Counted from the first letter of the stretch, positions 6,551 to 14,153 are shown. The stretch: DNA of 14,944 bases from JABFRZ01 sp031413955 (GCA_031413955.1 JANOGB010000620.1:1-14944), one strand, 5' to 3'. Numbers and translations are program-made. Notes: a model not told the origin generated them from the letters alone.

Positions 6551-8374
6551 ATGAGCGCTCCCCGTGATCTCGGCGCCTTCCTGCGCCTCCTGACGCGTGA
6601 GAACGAGCTCGTGGAGGTCACCTGCGAGGTCGACCCGGACCTGGAACTGGCCGAGATCCACCGGCGCGTGATCGCCGCCGGCGGCCCGGCGCTCCTCTTC
6701 CGGCGCGTCAAGGGCGCCGACCACCCCGTGGTCACGAACCTGTTCGGCACGCAGAAACGCGTCGAGCTCGCCTTCGGGCCCGAGCCGGAGCGGATCCTGG
6801 CCGAGATCGCACGCCTGCCCCAGGAGCTCGTGCCGCCGACGCCCGGGAAGCTGTGGAAGAAGCGCGCGCTCTTCTGGCGCCTCGCCCGGATCGGCGCGCG
6901 CGAACGCGGCGCGGGGCCGGTGAGCGAGGTGATCGAGAGCCCGCGCCTCACGCGCCTTTCCGCCACGAAGTCCTGGGCCCGCGACGGCGGGCGCTTCTTC
7001 ACCCTGCCCCTGGTCGCGACGCGTCACCCCGAGACGCACGTCCCGAACCTCGGCCTGTACCGCGTGCAGGTCTTCGACGACGCGACCACGGGCCTGCACA
7101 TGCAGATCGGAAAAGGCGGCGGTTTCCACCTGGCTGCCGCCGAGGCGCGCGGTGAGGCGCTGCCCGTCGTGATCCACCTCGGTGGTCCGCCCGCGCTGAT
7201 CCTGAGCGCGATCGCGCCGTTGCCGGAGAACGTGCCCGAAGGCCTGGTGGCGAGCCTGGTGCTGGGCGAACGCCTGCGCCTCGTGCGCAACACGCACAAC
7301 GCGCTGCCGCTCTTCGCCGACGCCGAGGTCGCGCTCGTCGGCGAGCTGCGCCCGGGCGAGCGCCGCCCGGAGGGCCCCTTCGGCGATCACTACGGGTACT
7401 ACTCGGAGACCCACGACTACCCGGTCTTCCGCTGCCAGGCCGTGTACCGGCGGCGCGCGCCGGTGATCCCGGCCACGGTGGTCGGAAAGCCGCGCCAGGA
7501 GGACTTCTTCCTGGGCGATTATCTCCAGCAGCTCCTCGCGCCGCTCTTCCCGCTGGCCATGCCGAGCGTGCGCGCGCTGTGGAGCTACGGCGAGACGGGC
7601 TACCACTCGCTGGCCGCCGCGGTCGTGCACGAACGCTACAAGCGCGAGGCCATGGCGGCGGCTTTTCGCATCCTGGGCGAGGGCCAGCTCTCGCTCACCA
7701 AGTTCCTGCTGGCCGTGGACCGGCCGCTCGACCTGCGGGACTTCCGCGCGGTCCTCACGCACGTCCTCGAGCGCGCCGATTTCCGCACGGACCTGTTCCT
7801 GTTCTCGAACCTCTCGATGGACTCGCTCGACTACGCCGGCCCGCGCATCAACGAGGGCGGCAAGGGCGTGCTGCTCGGTCTCGGCGCGCCGATCCGCACG
7901 CTCCCGCGCGAGTTCAGCGGCGCGCCGCGGCCGCCGGTCCGCGCCGTACGCGTCTTCTCGCCCGGGTGTCTCGTGCTCGAGGGGCCAGCCTTCGCCGATG
8001 GGAACCGGGACGCATCTGCGAGCGCGCGCCGGGACGCCGCCGCGCTGGCGGGCGACCCGGCCTTCGCCGCCTGGCCGCTGCTCGTCCTCACCGACGACGC
8101 CGCGCGCGCGACGCAGAGCACGATCCACTTCCTGTGGACGACCTTCACGCGCTTCGACCCCGGCCGCGACATCCATGCCAGGGCGCTCGAGCTCGTGCAC
8201 TCCCATGCCAGCTTCACCCCGCCAATCCTGATCGACGCGCGCCGCAAGCCCGGTTATCCGGAGGAGCTCTTCTCTGACCCGGACACCGCCCGGACCGTCG
8301 AGCGCCGCTGGCGCGAGTACTTTCCATCCGGCGGGATCGAGATGGGGTCATCCGACGGCCCACACCTGGACTGA
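6551..8374 (+). CDS. UbiD-family prenylated-FMN-dependent decarboxylase
   Basis: This 607-residue cytoplasmic enzyme belongs to the UbiD family, which removes carboxyl groups from aromatic or alpha,beta-unsaturated acids using prenylated FMN made by a UbiX-type partner. Family signatures are NLGLYRVQVFD (Asn166 and Arg171, matching the cofactor-metal Asn and catalytic Arg), Glu259 in the ADAEVALVGEL block (cofactor-metal Glu), and EGPFGDHYGYY (Glu274 and Asp279, the catalytic acid pair as in E. coli UbiD). The position where many members have a His after the metal Asn reads Gly187-Lys188 here. The protein is about 100 residues longer than E. coli UbiD, as in long menaquinone-type or planctomycete members; the extra part includes the C-terminal region with LWTTFTRFDPGRDIH. 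The substrate could be a quinone precursor or another aromatic acid. There is no UbiX gene in the window. The start follows from overlap limits and family N-terminus; no Shine-Dalgarno sequence is seen. Confidence 0.87.
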   Translation: MSAPRDLGAFLRLLTRENELVEVTCEVDPDLELAEIHRRVIAAGGPALLFRRVKGADHPVVTNLFGTQKRVELAFGPEPERILAEIARLPQELVPPTPGKLWKKRALFWRLARIGARERGAGPVSEVIESPRLTRLSATKSWARDGGRFFTLPLVATRHPETHVPNLGLYRVQVFDDATTGLHMQIGKGGGFHLAAAEARGEALPVVIHLGGPPALILSAIAPLPENVPEGLVASLVLGERLRLVRNTHNALPLFADAEVALVGELRPGERRPEGPFGDHYGYYSETHDYPVFRCQAVYRRRAPVIPATVVGKPRQEDFFLGDYLQQLLAPLFPLAMPSVRALWSYGETGYHSLAAAVVHERYKREAMAAAFRILGEGQLSLTKFLLAVDRPLDLRDFRAVLTHVLERADFRTDLFLFSNLSMDSLDYAGPRINEGGKGVLLGLGAPIRTLPREFSGAPRPPVRAVRVFSPGCLVLEGPAFADGNRDASASARRDAAALAGDPAFAAWPLLVLTDDAARATQSTIHFLWTTFTRFDPGRDIHARALELVHSHASFTPPILIDARRKPGYPEELFSDPDTARTVERRWREYFPSGGIEMGSSDGPHLD

Positions 8375-8445
8375 AAGTCGCGGTCACGCCGGGCCGAGTC
8401 CAGCGTAGGCGGCCCCGGCTGGGGGAGTCCCCCGGGTGGCCTCAG

Positions 8446-8466
8446 GGGCGTCCTTGTCAGACGCCC
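8446..8466 (+). terminator. Hairpin downstream of the UbiD-family gene
   Basis: GGGCGTC (8446-8452) pairs perfectly with GACGCCC (8460-8466) around a 7-base loop. It lies about 70 bases after the stop. A smaller GGGGG/CCCCC hairpin at 8421-8433 precedes it. There is no T-tract, so its role as a terminator is inferred from position and stem strength. Confidence 0.4.
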
Positions 8467-8525
8467 GCATTCTCCTCCTCGATCCACCGGTGGGAGCCCC
8501 CAGCCTTTTTCGAGCGCACGGCCCG

Positions 8526-8641
8526 CTCACCCGGGAGCGCCGGGCTCCAGCCCGGCATCTGGTTCTCCTTCCCTTCTTTCCTACGCTCCGAACCAGAAGC
8601 GGAAGCCGAAGCCGGGCTGGAGCCCGGCGCTCCCAGGTGAG
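8526..8641. repeat. REP/BIME-like inverted repeat element
   Basis: The left arm 8526-8556 and the right arm 8611-8641 are inverted copies over 31 bases with one mismatch (position 8532). Each arm itself contains a small palindrome: GCCGGGCTCCAGCCCGGC on the left and its complement on the right, an 8-bp stem with a 2-base loop. The 54-base centre holds a second inverted repeat, TCTGGTTC (8558-8565) and GAACCAGA (8590-8597). The right arm ends one base before the stop codon of the serine hydrolase (8643-8645). This architecture, two REP palindromes head to head, resembles bacterial interspersed mosaic elements spread by RAYT (TnpA-REP) transposases. No such transposase is in the window. Confidence 0.75.
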
Positions 8642-8642
8642 T

Positions 8643-9785
8643 TCAGTCGCCCTGGCTCTCCAGCGCCAGCCCGAGGAGCTCCTCGCACAGGACCCCGAGC
8701 GGCTTCCCCAGCGCGGCGTACTCGCTGGTGTTGACCTGCACGGCGACCGCGATGCGCTGCTCGGGCCAGTAGCGCATCTCGGTCAGGAACCCCGGAAAGA
8801 AGCCGGCGTGACCCCAACACGTGCCGTGCTTCGAGGGCCAGAGCTCGCAGCCGAGGCCATAGCGCATGCCCTTCCCGAGCTCCGGCGCAGCCAGCCCCGT
8901 GACCATCAACGCGCGCGTCTCCGCCTCCAGCACTTCGCCGGCAAAGAGGGCTCGCGCCCAGCGCGCGAGGTCGCCGCCGCTGGTCACGAAGCCGCCGCCG
9001 GCCCATTCGAACTGCGGGTTCAGGATGAAGCGTCCGTCGGCGCCGAGCATCTCGTCGGGGACGCCGAAGGGGTTCTCCTGGCCCGCGTAGCCATTGACCA
9101 GACCCGGTAGCGTGCGTCCATCCTGGGGGCGAATCGTGGCGAGGGCGAGCGGATCGAGAAAGCGCCGCTGGACCTCGGAGTAGAGCGGCTGCCCGGTCAC
9201 GCGCTCGACGATCATCCCGAGCACGATGAAGTTCGTGTCCGAGTAGGCGAAGGCGCTCCCGGCCGGGAACAGCGGCTCGCGGTCGAGGAGGATGCCCACG
9301 AGCTCGGCGGGCTTCCATTCGCGGTCCGGGTTCGCGATCACCGCGCCCATGAACTCGGGCAGGAACTCGTGGCGCTCGAGACCGCTCCTGTGCTGCAGGA
9401 GCAGCTCGACCGTGAGCTCACCGGCGTTGGGAAAGCGCGCGAACCACGGCTCCGCGCCCAGGATGTCGCCAGCGTAGTCCTGGAGCCGGAGTTTTCCCTC
9501 CTGGACGAGCTGCAGCACCGTCGCCGCCACGAAGGTCTTGCCCGTGCTGCCCGCGCAGAATCGGCTCGTGGGCGTGACCGGAGTCTTCTTGGCGCGGTCG
9601 ACCAGACCCGCGGCGAGAGCCAGGGCGCGACCATCCTCCAGCACGATCCCGGCCGAGAGCGCGGGCGGGCGACCGTCCTCGACGTAGGCGGCGAGGTGGG
9701 CCTGCAGCCGGGCTTCCAGACTCGGCCGAGCCTCGATCGCCGCCCTCGGACTCTGGAAGAGGAGGAGAAGCGCGGCGAGGAGCAT
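8643..9785 (-). CDS. Beta-lactamase class C / penicillin-binding-type serine hydrolase
   Basis: This 380-residue protein has the serine beta-lactamase/DD-peptidase fold of the AmpC-EstB family. The nucleophile motif is Ser80-Thr-Gly-Lys83 (CAGSTGKTFVA). The second motif is Tyr181-Ser-Asp183 (YSDTNFIVLG, with Asp where AmpC has Asn). The third is His326-Ala-Gly328 (GHAGFFPGF, replacing KTG). Other family features are LLLQHRSGL (128-136) and a G-rich segment, WAGGGFVTSGGDLARWA (261-277). The N-terminus is short and hydrophobic (MLLAALLLLFQ), a likely signal peptide or anchor. Members include esterases, D-amino peptidases and peptidoglycan enzymes; most are not antibiotic resistance genes, so no resistance claim is made. 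It is a single gene, convergent with the UbiD-family gene and divergent from the DUF547 gene. No Shine-Dalgarno sequence is seen at the start. Confidence 0.88.
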   Translation of the reverse strand: MLLAALLLLFQSPRAAIEARPSLEARLQAHLAAYVEDGRPPALSAGIVLEDGRALALAAGLVDRAKKTPVTPTSRFCAGSTGKTFVAATVLQLVQEGKLRLQDYAGDILGAEPWFARFPNAGELTVELLLQHRSGLERHEFLPEFMGAVIANPDREWKPAELVGILLDREPLFPAGSAFAYSDTNFIVLGMIVERVTGQPLYSEVQRRFLDPLALATIRPQDGRTLPGLVNGYAGQENPFGVPDEMLGADGRFILNPQFEWAGGGFVTSGGDLARWARALFAGEVLEAETRALMVTGLAAPELGKGMRYGLGCELWPSKHGTCWGHAGFFPGFLTEMRYWPEQRIAVAVQVNTSEYAALGKPLGVLCEELLGLALESQGD

Positions 9786-9983
9786 GGGCCCAGGATGTCA
9801 CGCTCCGCCTCACGCCCGCCAGGGGAGCGGCACCGCGGCCGTGCAAGAGTTGGCACAGGCAAGTCCGCGAGCTCACGGTGGCCAGGGAAGGACGGAGAAT
9901 CCGGCCACGAGAGTCCGGGCGGTGCACTGGCTTCGTACCGTGCTCGCGCGCACGCCGTCCCATCTCGAATCCGGAACCCGCCC
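9786..9983. promoter_or_regulatory. Divergent promoter region between serine hydrolase and DUF547 genes
   Basis: These 198 bases separate two divergent genes, so both promoters are expected here. I see no strong -35/-10 pair. A TGACAT on the minus strand 9 bases before the hydrolase ATG and a TCGAAT 13 bases before the DUF547 ATG are weak -10 candidates. Confidence 0.35.
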
Positions 9984-10808
9984 ATGCCTCGCCTTCCCTC
10001 CTTGCCCGCGCGCCTCCTGCTGTGGATCCTCGCCGCTTGCGGGCTGACCCTGACCCCGCTCGCCGCTCGGCAAGCCCCCGCGCCGGCCTTCGACCATGGG
10101 CACGCGGCCTGGACCGAGGTGCTACGCGCCTGTGTGCGCGACGGAGGTTTCGACTACGCGAAGCTGAAGCAGGACCGGACGAAGCTCGACGCCTACCTCG
10201 CCGTGCTGCGCTCGGTCACACCCCCGGAGCTCGCCGGCTGGAGCGAGAAGCAGCGCTTCGCCTTCTGGATCAACACCTACAACGCGCACTGCATCCAGAA
10301 GGTGATCGACAACTACCCGCTGAAGAGCATCCGCAAGCTCGACGGCGCCTTCGGGATCAACACCGTGTTCGACAAGGGCTTCATCCCCATGAGGGCGCAC
10401 CACCCCGACAAGAAGAACGAGGACCTGGCGCTCAACGACATCGAGCACAAGATCCTGCGCAAGCAGTTCAAGGACGCACGCCTGCACGCCGCCGTCAACT
10501 GCGCCTCGAAGAGCTGCCCGCCACTGCGCAACGAGGCCTTCACCGCCGACAAGCTCGACGCCCAGCTCGAGGAGCAGATGCGCGTCTTCGTCGACGACCC
10601 CGCGCGCAACAAGATCGACCCGGCCAAGAAGGAGCTCGAGCTCTCCGAAATCTTCAAGTGGTTCGCGGAAGACTTCGAGCGCGACGCCAAGTCGGTCAAG
10701 GAGTACCTCGTGCGCTTCGCCCAGCCCGAAAAGGCCGAGTACATCCGCGGCGCGAAGACCCGCTACCTCGACTACGACTGGGACCTGAACGACGTGCCGA
10801 AAAGGTAG
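9984..10808 (+). CDS. Exported DUF547 domain protein
   Basis: This 274-residue protein is a DUF547 member; no enzymatic reaction is agreed for the family. The start at 9984 begins a signal peptide with Arg at 3 and 10 and a hydrophobic stretch at 11-27 ending LAARQAP. Conserved blocks are FWINTYNAHCIQKV (94-107), LALNDIEHKILRK (148-160), RLHAAVNCASKSCPPL (166-181) and ELSEIFKWFAEDF (219-231). The His168, Cys173 and Cys178 group is the most conserved part of the family and could be a catalytic or metal-binding site, which is inference. Length is typical and the domain is complete. The frame is open upstream to 9369, but that part lies antisense to the serine hydrolase and before the signal peptide. 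The propeller gene follows 84 bases later on the same strand and may be co-transcribed. Confidence 0.88.
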   Translation: MPRLPSLPARLLLWILAACGLTLTPLAARQAPAPAFDHGHAAWTEVLRACVRDGGFDYAKLKQDRTKLDAYLAVLRSVTPPELAGWSEKQRFAFWINTYNAHCIQKVIDNYPLKSIRKLDGAFGINTVFDKGFIPMRAHHPDKKNEDLALNDIEHKILRKQFKDARLHAAVNCASKSCPPLRNEAFTADKLDAQLEEQMRVFVDDPARNKIDPAKKELELSEIFKWFAEDFERDAKSVKEYLVRFAQPEKAEYIRGAKTRYLDYDWDLNDVPKR

Positions 10809-10817
10809 AAGGCCCTA

Positions 10818-10831
10818 GGAGCTCGAGCTCC
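10818..10831. terminator. Perfect 14-base palindrome after the DUF547 gene
   Basis: GGAGCTCGAGCTCC is a perfect palindrome 9 bases after the DUF547 stop. As RNA it makes a 5-bp hairpin with a TCGA loop. A second small hairpin, CCTGG/CCAGG at 10839-10852, follows. Neither has a T-tract; they could partly end transcription or be a protein-binding site before the propeller gene. Confidence 0.35.
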
Positions 10832-10892
10832 GCGGTCCCCTGGGCGTCCAGGAAGTGCGTGATTGACCACGCCGGCCTACGCTGGAAGCCCC

Positions 10893-12251
10893 ATGAACCT
10901 CGCCGCCTTCCTCTTCACGTTCTCGTCAATCCAGGAGCGCTCCGCTGCCGGAGGCGCGCCCACGCTCGAGCACGTGCGCGTGATCCCGACCGCCGCGCCT
11001 GGTGCCGAGATCATCAGCGTGCAAGCGAGCACTCGCCGCGCTGTCCTGACCCACAGCCAGGCGGGCCAGATCGAGCTCTTCGACCTCACCGATCCGGCCG
11101 CGCCGCGCTCCGTGCGCGTCTTCGACCTCGGGCTCGAGAAGGGCGAGGAGATCACCTCGGTCGCGCTGCCGCCGAGCGGCGAGTGGTTCCTGGTCGCGGT
11201 CAAGGCCGGGCCGCAGCTCAAGCCCGGGCGCGCGCTCGCGCACTCGCTCGCCGACGGCAAGCGCCTGGCGAGCTTCCCCTGCGGGGTCGGCCCCGACTGC
11301 ATCACGATCGCGCCGAGCGGGACGCGCGCGCTGGTCGCGAACGAGGCCGAGGGCTTCGACTCGGTGGCGAACCGTCTCGTCACCGCGCCGGGCAGCTTGA
11401 CGCTCATCCAGATCGCGGGCGAGCTCGCGAGCTCGAAGGTCACCCAGTTCGTCCTCGAGCTGGCCCCCAGCGGACCGACCGACGGCCGCACGCTCGAGCG
11501 CAGCATCGACGACGAGACCAAGGAGATCGACCTCCTGAGCCTGCCCGAGTACCTCGAGCCCGAGGTGGTCGCGTTCCTGCCCGGCGAGGCGCGCGCCCTG
11601 GTCACCCTCCAGGAGTGGAACCTGGTGGCCTACTTCGACCTCGAGGCCGGCAAGCTCGAACGCTACCTCTGGCTCGGCACCACGACCCACGCGGCCGACC
11701 TGGTCTCCGACGATCGCTACGACGAGCGCAACACCCTGCTCGCGCGGCGCGAACCCGATGGCCTGGCGGTGACTCCGGACGGGCGCCTCTTCGTCACCGC
11801 CGACGAGGGCGACACGGGCCCGAACGTCGAGAAGACGCCGCCGGGCAAGCCGGCCGGCGGCGGGCGCACGCTGAGCGTCTTCGACCTCCAGAGCGGCGAG
11901 TTCCTGGGCGACACGGGGCCCGAGCTCGATCGCCTGGCCGCCAAGGCCGGCCTGTACCCGGACAAGCGCAGCATGAAGCGCGGCTCGGAGCCCGAGATGG
12001 TGCTCGCCTTCGAGCGCGGCGGGAAGAGCTACGCCGCCGTGACGCTGGAGCGCGCCGGAGCCCTGGCCCTGGTCGATCTCTCCGACCCGAAGAAGCCGAC
12101 CGTGCTGGCCGTGGCTCCCTCCGGTGCCGACCACCTGAAGGACGAGCCCGAAGGCCTCGCACTTTTCCGTGACCCGTCCGGAGGCCACGACTACTTCTAC
12201 GTGGCCAACGAGGGCACGGGCACGCTCGGCGTGCTGCGCGTCCCGCGCTGA
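10893..12251 (+). CDS. Beta-propeller protein resembling the choice-of-anchor-I / surface glycoprotein group
   Basis: This 452-residue protein looks like a WD40/YVTN-type beta-propeller similar to the choice-of-anchor-I and mesenchyme-specific surface-glycoprotein-like group. The repeated blade motif is an acidic Glu-Pro-(Glu/Asp) start followed by a beta-rich stretch: LEPEVVAF...ALVTLQEWN (221-243), REPDGLAVTPDGRLFVTADE (286-305), SEPEMVLAF (365-373) and DEPEGLALF...YVANEGTG (418-443). These match the LQE-N and NEGDT hallmarks I know from that group. No catalytic residues are evident; a binding or structural role is likely. The ATG at 10893 is chosen because GGA lies 6 bases upstream and a short hydrophobic segment follows (residues 3-10), a weak export signal. 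A TTG ten codons upstream is the alternative. It follows the DUF547 gene on the same strand and ends in strong hairpins. Confidence 0.72.
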   Translation: MNLAAFLFTFSSIQERSAAGGAPTLEHVRVIPTAAPGAEIISVQASTRRAVLTHSQAGQIELFDLTDPAAPRSVRVFDLGLEKGEEITSVALPPSGEWFLVAVKAGPQLKPGRALAHSLADGKRLASFPCGVGPDCITIAPSGTRALVANEAEGFDSVANRLVTAPGSLTLIQIAGELASSKVTQFVLELAPSGPTDGRTLERSIDDETKEIDLLSLPEYLEPEVVAFLPGEARALVTLQEWNLVAYFDLEAGKLERYLWLGTTTHAADLVSDDRYDERNTLLARREPDGLAVTPDGRLFVTADEGDTGPNVEKTPPGKPAGGGRTLSVFDLQSGEFLGDTGPELDRLAAKAGLYPDKRSMKRGSEPEMVLAFERGGKSYAAVTLERAGALALVDLSDPKKPTVLAVAPSGADHLKDEPEGLALFRDPSGGHDYFYVANEGTGTLGVLRVPR

Positions 12252-12252
12252 G

Positions 12253-12294
12253 CCACGGACGAATCGGCACTCCAAGCCATTCGGGGGTCCGTGG
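12253..12294 (+). terminator. First hairpin after the propeller gene
   Basis: CCACGGAC (12253-12260) pairs with GTCCGTGG (12287-12294), and inside it GAAT (12261-12264) can pair with ATTC (12279-12282), leaving a GGGG bulge. It starts one base after the stop codon. It shares base 12294 with the next, stronger hairpin. Confidence 0.5.
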
Positions 12295-12334
12295 AGCGGG
12301 TCACCCTCTCCGGGGTGAAGAGGGTGGCCCGCTC
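12294..12334 (+). terminator. Strong 16-bp hairpin downstream of the propeller gene
   Basis: Bases 12294-12309 pair with 12319-12334 without interruption over 16 bp, with one G-U wobble (12301 with 12327), around a 9-base loop. It is the strongest hairpin in the window and probably ends propeller-gene transcription. There is no immediate T-tract, though GGTTTTCGG follows at about 12349-12357. Two smaller competing pairings exist: TCACCC (12301-12306) with GGGTGA (12313-12318), and AGAGGG (12319-12324) with CCCTCT (12334-12339). Confidence 0.6.
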
Positions 12335-12388
12335 CCTCTCGTGCCCGTGGTTTTCGGCGGATGCCGTGCAACCCCGCCGATCCCCGAC

Positions 12389-12402
12389 CGGTCTTCGGAC
12401 CG
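12389..12402 (+). promoter_or_regulatory. UUCG-capped hairpin reaching the DUF4258 start codon
   Basis: CGGTC (12389-12393) and GACCG (12398-12402) close a TTCG loop, the classic very stable C(UUCG)G tetraloop. The last paired base is the G of the proposed GTG start at 12402, and no Shine-Dalgarno sequence is present. The hairpin may restrict translation initiation. Confidence 0.5.
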
Positions 12403-12683
12403 TGAGTCGAAAGAAGATCGGCCGGTACCTGCTGACAGACCACGCCGCGTTCGAAATGGAAAGGCGCGGCCTGACCGAGGAACTCCTGGCGGGGATTCTC
12501 GAGGCCCCGGATCAACGAATCCAGGTTCGCCCTGGCCGATCGATCCTCCAATCCCGCGCCAAGTTCGGCTCCAGTCTCGTCTACCTCGTTAGAATCGTCG
12601 TGGACGTCGATCGCGCTCCTCCGGAGATCGTGACGGCGTACCGGACCAGCAGGATCCTGAAGTACTGGAAGCGCAGCCCGTGA
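12402..12683 (+). CDS. DUF4258 domain protein, putative toxin-like partner
   Basis: This small protein of 93 residues resembles DUF4258: an N-terminal YLLTDHAAFEMERRGL block (residues 9-24, with His14 and the Arg-Gly pair), then EAPDQRIQVRPGRSI (34-48) and a C-terminal beta-rich part with VTAYRTSRILKYW (77-89). DUF4258 genes are commonly followed by DUF2283 genes, as here, and the pair is widely suspected to be a toxin-antitoxin or related regulatory module; that role is not established by this sequence. I chose GTG 12402 because homologous sequence begins just after it and the preceding 150 bases are hairpins. An in-frame GTG at 12291 would run through those hairpins and is unlikely. Its stop overlaps the next start by 4 bases (GTGA), indicating coupled translation. 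Confidence 0.72.
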   Translation: MSRKKIGRYLLTDHAAFEMERRGLTEELLAGILEAPDQRIQVRPGRSILQSRAKFGSSLVYLVRIVVDVDRAPPEIVTAYRTSRILKYWKRSP

Positions 12684-12880
12684 AAGTCAACTACGACCGC
12701 CAGACCGACACGCTCAGCGTGATCCTGCGCGAGGGCGTGCCCGTCGCAGTGAGCGACGACGAGCGCCCGGGGGTGATCCTCGACTTCGACGAAGAGGGCA
12801 ACCTGGTGTCGCTGGAGATCCTGGATGCCTCGACCCGGGTGACCGACGCCCGGCGGGTCGAGTACGAGCTCTCGAACTGA
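12680..12880 (+). CDS. DUF2283 domain protein, putative antitoxin-like partner
   Basis: This 66-residue acidic protein has the full DUF2283 pattern: VNYDRQTDTLSVIL (3-16), VAVSDDERPGVILDFDEEGN (22-41) and LVSLEILDAS (42-51). The start is a GTG overlapping the stop of the DUF4258 gene (GTGA at 12680-12683), so the two are made together. DUF2283 proteins are small, with no known enzyme activity. The acidic character would suit binding to its basic partner (the DUF4258 protein has many Arg and Lys), which is inference. A palindromic hairpin follows 7 bases after its stop. Confidence 0.82.
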   Translation: MKVNYDRQTDTLSVILREGVPVAVSDDERPGVILDFDEEGNLVSLEILDASTRVTDARRVEYELSN

Positions 12881-12884
12881 GGGG

Positions 12885-12916
12885 GTGACAACAATGCCCT
12901 TGGCATTGTTGTTCAC
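12885..12916. terminator. AT-rich palindromic hairpin between DUF2283 and tryptophan dioxygenase genes
   Basis: ACAACAATGCC (12888-12898) pairs perfectly with GGCATTGTTGT (12902-12912) around a 3-base CTT loop. GTG (12885-12887) and CAC (12914-12916) extend it past a one-base bulge. Being symmetrical and between convergent genes, it could end transcription from both sides. Its low GC content is unusual here. Confidence 0.6.
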
Positions 12917-12933
12917 GCTCGAGGGATCGGCCT

Positions 12934-12977
12934 GCGCGCGATCTTCGCGCGCCTTCAGACTCTGAGCCCCGCTCGGC

Positions 12978-12981
<4 letters not shown>
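12934..12981 (-). terminator. Two hairpins at the 3' end of the tryptophan dioxygenase gene
   Basis: GCGCGCGA (12934-12941) pairs with TCGCGCGC (12945-12952) around TCT. CTGAGCC (12962-12968) pairs with GGCTCAG (12975-12981) around a 6-base loop. The second stem includes the stop codon of the minus-strand gene (TCA at 12978-12980). Read on the minus strand they follow directly after the coding region and are likely transcript ends. Confidence 0.45.
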
Positions 12982-14114
<1,133 letters not shown>

Positions 14115-14153
14115 GGCGAACTAGCCTAGCGGGCCGGGTAGAATCCGCGCCCC
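14115..14153. promoter_or_regulatory. Compact divergent promoter between tryptophan dioxygenase and bioB
   Basis: Only 39 bases separate the two start codons. On the plus strand TAGAAT (14139-14144) lies 9 bases before the bioB ATG. On the minus strand TAGGCT (bases 14123-14128) lies 8 bases before the dioxygenase ATG. Both fit a TAnnnT -10 element so close to the start that the mRNAs would have almost no leader. No Shine-Dalgarno sequence is seen for either gene. Confidence 0.4.

Larger units (their letters stand above)
8375..8642. other. Convergent intergenic region rich in hairpins
   Basis: These 268 bases lie between the convergent UbiD-family and serine hydrolase genes and contain no credible gene. 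From left to right they hold a GGGGG/CCCCC hairpin (8421-8433), a GGGCGTC/GACGCCC hairpin (8446-8466), a spacer with a short T run near 8508, and a 116-base inverted-repeat element (8526-8641) that touches the end of the hydrolase gene. Confidence 0.75.

Noticed and set aside
6463..7002. N-terminal extension of the DUF1800 gene
   Set aside because: It would overlap the divergent UbiD-family gene and precede both the Shine-Dalgarno site and signal peptide of the start at 6462.
6506..8206. 566-codon minus-strand open frame opposite the UbiD-family gene
   Set aside because: GC-driven antisense frame with no recognisable domain; the plus strand has clear UbiD motifs.
8643..9785. Antibiotic resistance beta-lactamase
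   Set aside because: The Tyr-Ser-Asp and His-Ala-Gly versions of the motifs are common in general serine hydrolases, and nothing in the context suggests resistance.
9850..9870. Sigma-54 promoter (TTGGCAC) before the DUF547 gene
   Set aside because: The -24-like TGGCAC is present, but the TTGC element at the required spacing is absent.
10863..10892. TTG start ten codons before the propeller ATG
   Set aside because: A GGA at suitable spacing and a hydrophobic segment directly after the ATG favour 10893.
12291..12401. Upstream GTG start at 12291 for the DUF4258 gene
   Set aside because: The extra 37 codons run through the strong hairpins and show no family similarity.
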